Shown here one piece after another: positions 19,291 through 26,358 of a stretch of 30,455 nt of DNA; positions within the stretch are counted from its first letter, which is position 1, and every line of letters starts with the position of its first letter. A model generated the notes under the pieces. It did not search any database and was not told the origin of the DNA. It was given only the letters and a program-made list of their open reading frames with translations. The DNA comes from JBECKR01 sp040235415 (GTDB lineage: Bacteria; Acidobacteriota; Polarisedimenticolia; Polarisedimenticolales; Polarisedimenticolaceae): contig JBECKR010000292.1 in NCBI GenBank assembly GCA_040235415.1, positions 1-30,455 of the forward strand, written 5' to 3'. Both the position numbers and the translations under genes were made by a program.

Positions 19291-20781
19291 ATGACCGAAG
19301 CGTTGGATTTCGCCCTGATCAAACCGGTCGTGAGCCTGGCGGCGTTCGGCCTCCTCGTTCTCGTCGCCTCGCCGTTCATCGGGGGTCGCCGCGAGGGCGC
19401 GCTCGCGAAGATCGTCAACCCCGCGAACCTCGCGTTCCTCGGCGTCCTGACGGCGGCCATCAACAACTGGCAGCTGTGGCGCGAGTGGTCCGGCGCGACG
19501 GCCGGCCGCACGATGTTCGAGACCGCCTACGGCATGGTCTACATCGACGGCTTCGGGCTGTTCTTCGCTTTCCTGCTGCTCGGCGTCACGGCGATGGTGA
19601 TCGTCGGGTCGCGCAAGTTCCTCGAACGCGAGGGTGCGGATCACGGCGAGTTCTACGCCCTGATCCTGTTCGTCGCGGCCGGCATGGTCACGATGGTGCA
19701 GACGCAGAACCTGATCATGGTGCTGATCGGGCTCGAGGTGTTCTCCGTCTCGCTGTACGTCCTGACCGGGCTGACCCGCGGCCGGGTGCGGTCGGTCGAG
19801 TCGGCGCTCAAGTACTTCCTGCTCGGGGCGTTCTCCTCGGGCTTCATGGTCTACGGCATGGCGTTGCTCTACGGCGTCGCGGGATCCCTGCACCTACTCG
19901 ACATCGGCGGCGCCTCGGTCGGGAATCCGGGTCCCATGTTCTGGATCGGCCTCGGGCTGCTCCTGATCGGCCTGTTCTTCAAGATCGCGGTCGTGCCGTT
20001 CCACCAGTGGGTCCCGGACGTCTACCAGGGCGCACCGACGAACGTCACGGGCTTCATGGCGGCGGCGACCAAGACGGCGGCGTTCGCGGTGCTGCTGCGC
20101 GTCCTCATCGGAGCCTTCGGCACGCACGCCGAGATCTGGACGCCGATCGTGACCTGGCTTGCGATCTTGACGATGACCGTCGCGAACCTCGTCGCGCTCG
20201 CGCAGACGAACATCAAGCGCCTGCTCGCGTTCTCGTCGATCGCGCACGCCGGGTACCTCCTGATCGCGGTGGTGTGCCGTCCGCAGCTCGGCGTCGGCGC
20301 GATCATGTTCTACCTCACGGCGTACGCCTTCATGACGATCGGCGCCTTCATGGTCGCGGCCGCGGTCGGTCGCGGCGACGCGGAGTCCGAGCGCGGCTAC
20401 GACCTCGCGTCGTGGTCCGGTCTCGGCTGGAAGCGTCCGGCGCTCGGCGCCGCGATGATGGTGTTCCTGCTCTCGATGGCCGGCATCCCGCCGACCGGCG
20501 GGTTCTTCGGGAAGTACGTCATCTTCAAGGCCGCCATCGAATCGGGGCGGTACCTCCTGGCGGTCGTCGGCGTGCTCAACGCCGTGGTGGCGGCGTACTA
20601 CTACCTGCGCGTCATCGTCACGATGTACATGCGTGAGGGCGAGGAGGTCGAGGAGCCGCTCCCGGTCTCGCCGTCGCTCGCCGCGGTCCTCGTCGTCTCG
20701 GTCGCCGGCGTCCTCGTGCTCGGCGTCGCTCCGGCAGGCCTGATCGATCTGGTCGGGAACCTGGCGCAGTCGCTGATCTGA
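19291..20781 (+). CDS. nuoN: NADH-quinone oxidoreductase subunit N (antiporter-like)
   Basis: The 496-residue antiporter-like subunit is N rather than M. The signature HQWVPDVYQGAPTNVTGFMA (238-257) and VGSRKFLEREGADHGEFYALILF (105-127 region) are NuoN-type. Glu149 (GLEVFSVSLYVL), Lys231 (FFKIAVVPFH) and a later Lys (NIKRLLAFSSIAHAGY) form the proton channel. It is the last gene of the operon, behind GAGGAGCGGGG, and a hairpin follows at 20873. Confidence 0.96.
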   Translation: MTEALDFALIKPVVSLAAFGLLVLVASPFIGGRREGALAKIVNPANLAFLGVLTAAINNWQLWREWSGATAGRTMFETAYGMVYIDGFGLFFAFLLLGVTAMVIVGSRKFLEREGADHGEFYALILFVAAGMVTMVQTQNLIMVLIGLEVFSVSLYVLTGLTRGRVRSVESALKYFLLGAFSSGFMVYGMALLYGVAGSLHLLDIGGASVGNPGPMFWIGLGLLLIGLFFKIAVVPFHQWVPDVYQGAPTNVTGFMAAATKTAAFAVLLRVLIGAFGTHAEIWTPIVTWLAILTMTVANLVALAQTNIKRLLAFSSIAHAGYLLIAVVCRPQLGVGAIMFYLTAYAFMTIGAFMVAAAVGRGDAESERGYDLASWSGLGWKRPALGAAMMVFLLSMAGIPPTGGFFGKYVIFKAAIESGRYLLAVVGVLNAVVAAYYYLRVIVTMYMREGEEVEEPLPVSPSLAAVLVVSVAGVLVLGVAPAGLIDLVGNLAQSLI

Positions 20782-20832
20782 TGCCCCTGCCGCAACCCTT
20801 GTTGCTACAACGGGATAAGTGACGTTTTGCCG

Positions 20833-20861
20833 TGGACGGCTCCGCGCGGTTGCCGTATACA
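20833..20861 (+). promoter_or_regulatory. Possible promoter inside the nuoN-phosphatase gap
   Basis: TGGACG (20833-20838), a 17-base spacer and TATACA (20856-20861) make a 4/6 plus 4/6 sigma-70-like site pointing toward the two hairpins at 20873-20978. If real, it would make a short structured RNA of about 110 bases with no open frame. This is weak evidence in a GC-rich genome. Confidence 0.2.
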
Positions 20862-20872
20862 GAGAGCGTCCG

Positions 20873-20923
20873 TCGGGGCGGGATCGCGCTGATCGTGGGG
20901 GGATTGCCGCGGTCCCGCCCCGA
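20873..20923 (+). terminator. Long-stem hairpin downstream of nuoN
   Basis: A 16-bp stem, TCGGGGCGGGATCGCG (20873-20888) with CGCGGTCCCGCCCCGA (20908-20923), has one G-U pair and a 19-base loop. There is no T run, so it may act as a 3'-end stabiliser or a factor-dependent stop for the nuo transcript. Confidence 0.45.
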
Positions 20924-20938
20924 AGCTTCCCCGTAATC

Positions 20939-20978
20939 GGGGACATTCCCCGGTTTCACGAAATCGGGGAATGTCCCC
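20939..20978. repeat. 40-nt palindromic (REP-like) element between convergent genes
   Basis: GGGGACATTCCCCG (20939-20952) is perfectly inverted as CGGGGAATGTCCCC (20965-20978). The loop can itself pair (TTTC with GAAA), so nearly the whole 40 bases fold into one hairpin. Each arm is also a small palindrome (GGGGA-CAT-TCCCC). It lies 5 bases past the stop of the minus-strand gene and is followed on + by TATTTCTATTTCT, so it may end transcription from both sides. From memory, GGGGACATTCCCC-type palindromes often flank REP-associated (Y1) transposase genes in diverse bacteria. Confidence 0.65.
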
Positions 20979-20983
20979 TATTT

Positions 20984-21856
20984 CTATTTCTCCAGCCGAT
21001 CGACCAGGGCGGGGGTGACGGCCTCCATGCCGTCGACGGCGACTGCGAGCGCGTCGGCACCCCGTCCCCACGCGAGGAACGGCACCGGGTTCAGCGTGTG
21101 CCGGCGGTGGCGGTCGTCCTCGAGGTTGCCGTGGTCGCTCACGAGCACGACGACGTCGCGATCGAGATCGACCGCGTCGACGCACGCGTCGGCGAGCGCC
21201 TCGACCCTGCGGGCCTGCTCGACGCGGTCCTCCTCGGTTCCACGGTGCGCCATCAGGTCGGTCAGGAAGTACTCGTACAGCACGAGGTCGTGATCGGCGA
21301 GATGACCGGCCAGGACCCGCGCCGCCTCCTCCGCCGAGCGCCGCGGGACGTCGATCCCGCGCGCCGCGGCCCACTCGCCGGTGTAGTCGTGGACCATCGC
21401 GCTCGCCCGGTCCTCGCCGTGGTCGATCCGCCGTAGCGGCACCCCGGACGCCAGCACCATCCGCGTCGTCGCGGACAGCCTGGGCCTGCGCGCTTCGAGG
21501 TACGTCCGGGTGTAGCCGTTCGCGAACGTCGGCCGGAGCCCCGCGGCGACGACGCGATGGAACAGCGTGTCGCGCTCGAGCAGCGGCCGGAGGGTCGGCC
21601 CCGGCACGCCGGTCATGTGACGGCCGGCGTACCGCGACGCGTTGACGCCGGTGAACAGCGTGGTCTGCCCGGTCGCGGACTGCGGCAGGCCCGGCACCCC
21701 GAGGGTCGCGTCGAGCGGGCGGAACGCGGCGCCGTCCGACGGCGGCCGGCCCCGGAGCGGAGCCAGCCGTCTCGCCCCGACCGCCGCGAACGGGTTGATC
21801 GCGGGGTCGTCGACGCCGACGCCGATGCCGTCCACGAACAGCAGCAGCACGCCCAA
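20984..21856 (-). CDS. Alkaline-phosphatase/phosphoglyceromutase superfamily metalloenzyme
   Basis: I choose TTG at 21856: AAGGAGG (21869-21863) lies six bases upstream and the protein then begins MGVLLLFVDGIGVG, as relatives do. A GTG at 21883 would add nine residues and contain that RBS. The 290-residue protein keeps the two-metal site of this superfamily: Asp9, a Ser/Thr nucleophile in PQSATGQTTLFTG (Ser60 or Thr62), Asp200 and His204 (TDLMAH), Asp241-His242 (SDHGNLED) and His253. It is much shorter than iPGM (about 510) or phosphopentomutase (about 390) because the inserted cap domain is small. It probably hydrolyses or transfers a phosphate or phosphonate ester, but the substrate is unknown. 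It is transcribed away from ssrA and toward nuoN. Confidence 0.8.
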   Translation of the reverse strand: MGVLLLFVDGIGVGVDDPAINPFAAVGARRLAPLRGRPPSDGAAFRPLDATLGVPGLPQSATGQTTLFTGVNASRYAGRHMTGVPGPTLRPLLERDTLFHRVVAAGLRPTFANGYTRTYLEARRPRLSATTRMVLASGVPLRRIDHGEDRASAMVHDYTGEWAAARGIDVPRRSAEEAARVLAGHLADHDLVLYEYFLTDLMAHRGTEEDRVEQARRVEALADACVDAVDLDRDVVVLVSDHGNLEDDRHRRHTLNPVPFLAWGRGADALAVAVDGMEAVTPALVDRLEK

Positions 21857-21867
21857 CCCGGGCCTCC

Positions 21868-21896
21868 TTGACGCCCACCGCACCCGATGTTAGCAA
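21868..21896 (+). promoter_or_regulatory. Probable ssrA promoter
   Basis: TTGACG (21868-21873) lies 17 bases before TAGCAA (21891-21896), which is preceded by TG (extended -10 TGtTAGCAA). The start would be near 21903, a few bases before the mature tmRNA 5' end, which RNase P would trim. The -35 box overlaps the RBS of the divergent phosphatase gene by two bases. Confidence 0.45.
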
Positions 21897-21912
21897 TAGG
21901 GGTGCCCTTCAC

Positions 21913-22260
21913 GGGGGCGAACTGGTTTCGACGGAAAGGAAGAGGTTGCAGTAGCACGCCGAGGGTCACCACCTCGTAAATCCGGTGAACCTAAAGTAGC
22001 TGGCAACACCAACTACGCTCTCGCGGCTTAAGCCGTGACGTCTCCCGGACGGCCCGCCCGAGGCGGTCCGGCGAGGCGACGCCAAGTCGGGCTGGTCCCG
22101 CTCCGACGCCCGTAGGCGCGGGACGAGAAACACGGGCTGGCGCCGGCCCCATTTGCCGCTCAGCGGGGCCGGGGCGAGATAAAAGACGAGCCGGCTAAGC
22201 GTGTAGAAGCCGCAATACGAACCTTTTCGGACGCGGGTTCGATTCCCGCCGCCTCCACCA
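21913..22260 (+). ncRNA. ssrA: tmRNA (SsrA), one-piece form
   Basis: This is a complete 348-base tmRNA that rescues stalled ribosomes. The 5' end GGGGGCGAACTGGTTTCGAC pairs through GGGGGCG with CGCCTCC before an encoded ACCA at the 3' end. The T arm GCGGG-TTCGATT-CCCGC is intact. The tag frame resumes at GCT (21999-22001) and reads A-G-N-T-N-Y-A-L-A-A then TAA at 22029-22031. The YALAA end is the standard ClpXP degron. GC-rich pseudoknot segments follow (22040-22190). No T-rich terminator is visible after it. It is not the split (permuted) form found in alphaproteobacteria and cyanobacteria. Confidence 0.97.
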
Positions 22261-22450
22261 AATTCGTTGAAAACAAAGGAGTTGGTACGCTCTTGGCGTC
22301 CGTCTCCGGGATGTCTTCGCGACGATAGCGCGGAGCCCGAGGGCCGGGTACTTCGGCTGGCGCACGTCGCACGGCGGTTGTTTCCGAGAAGAGAAGACGC
22401 GCCCCCGAGGACGACCGCGGTCGAAAAAGCAGCCTGCCCGCGGCCTCCCC

Positions 22451-22498
22451 TTGCATGCCGCCCCGTGTGGCGTATACTGAACCACATGGTTCAGTATA
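22451..22498 (+). promoter_or_regulatory. Promoter and start-codon-overlapping operator of the ArsR-type gene
   Basis: TTGCAT (22451-22456), a 16-base spacer and TATACT (22473-22478) form a promoter. A perfect 12-bp inverted repeat, TATACTGAACCA (22473-22484) and TGGTTCAGTATA (22487-22498), starts in the -10 box and runs through the first four codons (ATG at 22486). The predicted transcription start is at or beside the A of the ATG, and no RBS is present, so a leaderless, autorepressed mRNA is likely. Confidence 0.8.
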
Positions 22499-22851
22499 GG
22501 CAGGCCCGTCTCGATGATTCGTTCGGCGCGCTCTCGGACGCCACCCGACGCGGCGTTCTGGAGCGGCTCGGACGTTCCGACGCTTCGATCACGGACCTTG
22601 CCGAGAAGTTCCAAATGACCCTCACGGGCATGAAGAAGCACGTCGGCGTCTTGGAGGAGGCCGGGCTCGTCACCACGGAGAAGGTCGGGCGCGTGCGGAC
22701 CTGCAAGCTCGGCCCGCGCCGATTGGAGGAAGAGACGGCATGGCTCGACAGGTACCGCCAGCTCTGGGATTCACGCTTCGAAGCGTTGGACGAGGTCGTC
22801 GAGGAACTGAAACGAAAGGAGAGAATCGATGGACGCAAGAAGAGAGGTTGA
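22486..22851 (+). CDS. ArsR-family winged-helix repressor
   Basis: The 121-residue protein is a small winged-helix regulator of the ArsR/SdpR type that often precedes an SRPBCC protein. FGALSDATRRGVLERL (13-28) is the family start, the recognition helix is around 42-58 (FQMTLTGMKKHVGVLEEAG) and the wing is LVTTEKVGRVRTCKLG. It lacks the ELCVCDL metal site and has a single Cys73, so metal sensing is unlikely. The start ATG 22486 is fixed by the MVQY N-terminus, whose codons form half of the operator. The longer frame upstream runs through the promoter and is not used. It overlaps the next gene by 23 bases and probably represses both. Confidence 0.9.
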   Translation: MVQYRQARLDDSFGALSDATRRGVLERLGRSDASITDLAEKFQMTLTGMKKHVGVLEEAGLVTTEKVGRVRTCKLGPRRLEEETAWLDRYRQLWDSRFEALDEVVEELKRKERIDGRKKRG

Positions 22852-23347
22852 GCCCGACCCCATGAGGAACCGCACGACGGTGGAGCGAACGTCCGAGCGT
22901 GAGGTCGTCGTCACGCGAACCATCAACGGCCCGGCGCGCATCGTGTTCGAGGCGTTCACCCGGCCCGAGCTGTTCAAGCGGTGGTGGGTACCGAAGTCGT
23001 TCGGCCTGTCCCTGCTTTCCTGCGAGCTGGATGTTCGTGTCGGGGGCACGTACCGGTTGGTGTTCAGCCACAGTGGCTCAGAGCCCATGGCGTTCTTCGG
23101 TAGGTACATCGACGTGACACCTCACTCGCGCCTCGTCTGGACCAACGAAGAAGCCGGTGACGGCGGGGCCGTGACCACGGTGACCTTCGAGGAACAAGGT
23201 GGCAAGACGCTGCTGGCCATGCATGACCTCTATCCCTCGAAGGGAGCTCTCGACGCTGGCATCGGGAGCACGGATGGAATGAGCGAGACGCTCGACCAAC
23301 TGGACGAGCTCGTCGTCACCCTGGGCGCGGATTACGGACGGTCGTGA
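22829..23347 (+). CDS. SRPBCC-family (AHSA1-like) protein
   Basis: The 172-residue cytoplasmic protein has the START/Bet v 1-like fold of the AHSA1 group: VVTRTINGPARIVFEAFTRPELFKRWWVPKSFG (27-59 region), a central sheet (GGTYRLVFSHSG) and a C-terminal helix (SETLDQLDELVV). Such proteins bind hydrophobic ligands; the ligand here is unknown. The ATG 22829 has AAAGGAGAG upstream; Met12 (22862) is an alternative. It is cotranscribed with the ArsR gene. Its last 32 bases overlap, on the other strand, the end of a convergent gene. Confidence 0.88.
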   Translation: MDARREVEPDPMRNRTTVERTSEREVVVTRTINGPARIVFEAFTRPELFKRWWVPKSFGLSLLSCELDVRVGGTYRLVFSHSGSEPMAFFGRYIDVTPHSRLVWTNEEAGDGGAVTTVTFEEQGGKTLLAMHDLYPSKGALDAGIGSTDGMSETLDQLDELVVTLGADYGRS

Positions 23348-23762
23348 AGTCGTCGATCTCGCGATCGGCCGCCGGGTCCGTGTCGCCTACGTCGATAAGC
23401 TGAAACACGATGAAGAGTCCGAAGAACCACGCCCGACGCGAGTAAAAGTAGTCCTTGAACCCATCGTAGCGGTCGAGGCGAGGAGGGAAGAGCATGGCGC
23501 AGAGAAGGTACAGAGCGACCGCGAACAACACGACGAACACGTAGACCGGAAAGCTCCATACCTCCAGATTTTTCAAACGGAACTCCCACCACCACCAGAA
23601 CACCGAGGTGAGAAACATGTAGACCACCCAGACGAGGTGGACCCAATAGGGTCGACCTCTTCCCGGGTCTTGGATGAGGCGCGCTGTTCCCTGAAGGAGG
23701 TGGGTGATCGCGAGGCCCAGGATGATCGACGTGAGAACCGCGACATACTCGAACATGCCCAT
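23316..23762 (-). CDS. Small membrane protein, possibly C-terminally truncated
   Basis: The 148-residue protein has four predicted membrane helices (about 5-24, 42-62, 71-92 and 110-125) and Trp-rich segments (VFWWWWEF at 54-61). The start ATG 23762 has GGAGAG nine bases upstream. It starts 36 bases after the kinase gene on the same strand, so it is probably the last gene of that operon. The fourth helix breaks off into DVGDTDPAADREIDDF and a tail encoded by the antisense of the SRPBCC gene end. This looks like a lost natural C-terminus. I do not recognise a named family. Confidence 0.6.
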   Translation of the reverse strand: MGMFEYVAVLTSIILGLAITHLLQGTARLIQDPGRGRPYWVHLVWVVYMFLTSVFWWWWEFRLKNLEVWSFPVYVFVVLFAVALYLLCAMLFPPRLDRYDGFKDYFYSRRAWFFGLFIVFQLIDVGDTDPAADREIDDFTTVRNPRPG

Positions 23763-23798
23763 CTTCAGAGACTCTCCATAGGCAGGGCGCCACCCGAC

Positions 23799-26354
23799 TC
23801 ATTCCAGGCCGTCGCCGACGTACAGATCGGTCAGCAGCCGGGCCTCGCCGACCGCCCAGTACCTCCCGTTCGGCGAGATCGTGAGGGCCGCGTCGCGCAT
23901 CCCCGCGACGTCGTCCGGGGCGATCGAGGTCCACGGCGTCCGGCGCCCGCTTTCGAGGTCGAGCCGCTCGACGATCCACGGAGGCCCGGGACCCACGACG
24001 TACAGGGCGCTTCCGTCCGCGGTGAAGCCGATCGGAACCGTCGCCGGCGTCCAGCCCGGCACGGGCGTCGGTGCGCCCCCCGAGATCGGCCAGAGCGCGA
24101 CGACCCCGTCCGGGCCGCGCAGCACGATCCGAGCGCCGTCGGGGGAGACCGGGGCGGCCCACCACCGCACGGGAGCGACCCCCGGCGGCGTGAACTTCCG
24201 CACCCCGCTTCCGTCGATCCCCTGGACGAAGCCGTACTGCCGTCCGTCCTTGTCGAAAGCGATGCCGACGATCCGTTTCCCACGGGGAAGGAACGCGGCG
24301 ATGCCGAACGCGTCGAACCCTGCGGGGTTGGGGACCGGGCGGGGGGAGCCGGCGCCGGTCGGGTCCAGGAGGTACTTCGTCGCATCGGCCGAGACGGCGA
24401 GGACGAGAGATCCGTCGGGGGAAACGTCCATCCCTTCGCCGGCGCCCAGATGAGTGGCACCCGGGCGATCGACGCGCGCGAGATAGCTCTGGTACTCGCT
24501 CCCGCTGGTATCGGTCAGCAGGACCGAACGGCCGTCGGGTGCGACCCAGTGCGCGAGAGAGCTCTCGCCGGAGAAGTTGACGGAGTGCGGTGCGGTGGAT
24601 CCGGCGAGAAGAGCTTCGACCGTGCGCGGCTGCGTCTCGCGGCCGAGGAGCACGCGTCCGTCCGGGGAGATGTCGAACAGCTCGAGGCCGACGAGACTCG
24701 GCAGGATCGTTCGCTGCTTTCCCGACGGCCCGACCGCGCGGAGCGCGATGTTCGCGTGGCCGCCTCCGCCGGTGAACCACACCTCGCCGCCCGGCGCCCA
24801 CGCAAGCCCGCGGACCGTGCTGAATCCCGACGCCAGCACGGTCTTGTGTCCCCGAAGATCGATGACGGCGACGTCGCCGCGATCGTCGGCGTAGACCGGG
24901 TGGTCGGTGAACGCGATCCGGTCTCCCTTCGGCGAGAAGCGAACGTCGGCGATGTAGCCGGGGGTCTTGTAGAGGACGGTTCCCGAGGGGAATTCGAGGC
25001 GGTCGAAGCCGTCCTGCCGCCGCACGATCGCGAGGTCGGTCCCCGCCGGGTTCCAGTCGGCACACGTGACGTGCTCGGCGATGTCGCGCGGGTTTCCGCC
25101 CAGGAGCGGAGCGCGCGCGAGCGTGCCCTCGCCCATCCAGCCCGAGTACTCGAGACCGAGCGCTATCGCCATCTCTCCCGTCGACGAAACGGAGAGGATC
25201 TCCGCGTCCGGCAGCGCGACCGGGGTCGACTCGGGGGACTCGACGCGGACGAGGAAGAGCCTGAGCGGATCGCCTCCCCACTTCGCGCCGTAGACGATCG
25301 TCGTCCCGTCGGGGGCGAAGCGCGCGGCCCGGATCGATCGACGCCCGAAGGTCAGCCGGGTGAAGCGCGCCGCGTCGCTTCCGGACGGCGGCGCGGCGCG
25401 GTTCGCGAGCAGCCAGCCTGCGGCGATGCCGACGAGAGCGATCGCGGCGGCGGCGGCGAGGACCGGCCAGCGCTTCCCGGGACGCCCGGTCGACCCGTCC
25501 TGGCGGTCGATCTCGAGCCGCGCCTGGCCGATCCACGGCATCCGGCGCCTCGGATCCTTTTCGAGGCACGAGTGCAGCAGCGCCCGAATCCGCGGTGGCG
25601 TGGCGGCCGGAAGCGCGCTCCAGTCGGGCTCCTTCGTCAGGATCGTCGCCAACACGTCGGAGTGCGTCTCGCCGTCGTAGGCGCGCTTGCCCGTGAGCAT
25701 CTCGTAGAGGAGGCAGCCATACGCCCAGACGTCGGCGCGGCGGTCGATCGGCTTGCCGCGCGCCTGCTCCGGGCTCATGTAGGAGACCGTCCCGAGGATC
25801 GTCCCCGCGAGCGTCCCGCCCGAGGTGACGGTGGGCGAAAAGGTCGGCGAGAGCCCCGAGGCGGCCGACCGCATCTCGACCTGCTTGGCGAGACCGAAGT
25901 CGAGGACCTTCGCGACGCCCCCTTCCGTCAACCTGACGTTCGCCGGCTTGAGATCGCGGTGGACGATCCCCGCCTCGTGCGCCCCCTCCAAGGCGTCGGC
26001 GACCTGGCGGGCGATCTCGAGCGCCTCCGGCACGGGAAGCGGCCCGCGTGCGATCCGCGTCGCGAGGTCGTCCCCGGGGACGAGCTCCATCACGAGGAAG
26101 CGGACGCCGTCGGCCTCGTGGAAGCCGTGCACCGTCGCGACGTTCGGGTGGTTGAGCGAGGCGAGGACCTTCGCCTCGCGCTCGAAGCGCGCGAGACGCT
26201 CGGGATCGTGCGCGAGGTCGTCGGGGAGGATCTTGATCGCGACCTCGCGCCCGAGGGTGAGGTCGCGCGCGCGCCAGACTTCGCCCATTCCGCCGGCGCC
26301 CAGAGGGCCGACGATCTCGTAGCCGCCGAGGCGCGCTCCCGGTAGGAGGGACAT
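23799..26354 (-). CDS. Membrane Ser/Thr kinase with periplasmic TolB/WD40-like propeller (copy 1)
   Basis: The 851-residue protein has a PknB-like kinase domain (about 12-275), a membrane helix (297-317) and a long extracytoplasmic beta-propeller (about 325-851) with PD40-type blades such as ARFAPDGTTIVYG and DVRFSPKGDRIAFTDH. Kinase residues are complete: glycine loop GAGGMGEV (19-26), Lys41, Glu60, HRDLKPAN (132-139), DFG Asp152 and the SPE motif (194-196). An active kinase that senses something through the propeller is expected. Ser/Thr-rich residues 163-185 in the activation segment are likely autophosphorylation sites. It starts four bases after the stop of copy 2 and has a weak RBS, so it is probably translationally coupled. 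Confidence 0.9.
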   Translation of the reverse strand: MSLLPGARLGGYEIVGPLGAGGMGEVWRARDLTLGREVAIKILPDDLAHDPERLARFEREAKVLASLNHPNVATVHGFHEADGVRFLVMELVPGDDLATRIARGPLPVPEALEIARQVADALEGAHEAGIVHRDLKPANVRLTEGGVAKVLDFGLAKQVEMRSAASGLSPTFSPTVTSGGTLAGTILGTVSYMSPEQARGKPIDRRADVWAYGCLLYEMLTGKRAYDGETHSDVLATILTKEPDWSALPAATPPRIRALLHSCLEKDPRRRMPWIGQARLEIDRQDGSTGRPGKRWPVLAAAAAIALVGIAAGWLLANRAAPPSGSDAARFTRLTFGRRSIRAARFAPDGTTIVYGAKWGGDPLRLFLVRVESPESTPVALPDAEILSVSSTGEMAIALGLEYSGWMGEGTLARAPLLGGNPRDIAEHVTCADWNPAGTDLAIVRRQDGFDRLEFPSGTVLYKTPGYIADVRFSPKGDRIAFTDHPVYADDRGDVAVIDLRGHKTVLASGFSTVRGLAWAPGGEVWFTGGGGHANIALRAVGPSGKQRTILPSLVGLELFDISPDGRVLLGRETQPRTVEALLAGSTAPHSVNFSGESSLAHWVAPDGRSVLLTDTSGSEYQSYLARVDRPGATHLGAGEGMDVSPDGSLVLAVSADATKYLLDPTGAGSPRPVPNPAGFDAFGIAAFLPRGKRIVGIAFDKDGRQYGFVQGIDGSGVRKFTPPGVAPVRWWAAPVSPDGARIVLRGPDGVVALWPISGGAPTPVPGWTPATVPIGFTADGSALYVVGPGPPWIVERLDLESGRRTPWTSIAPDDVAGMRDAALTISPNGRYWAVGEARLLTDLYVGDGLE

Positions 26355-26358
26355 CGCT

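Noticed and set aside
21913..22260. Minus-strand frames across the tmRNA gene and the frames running through it
   Set aside because: The RNA gene explains the sequence fully; the frames have no RBS or domain.
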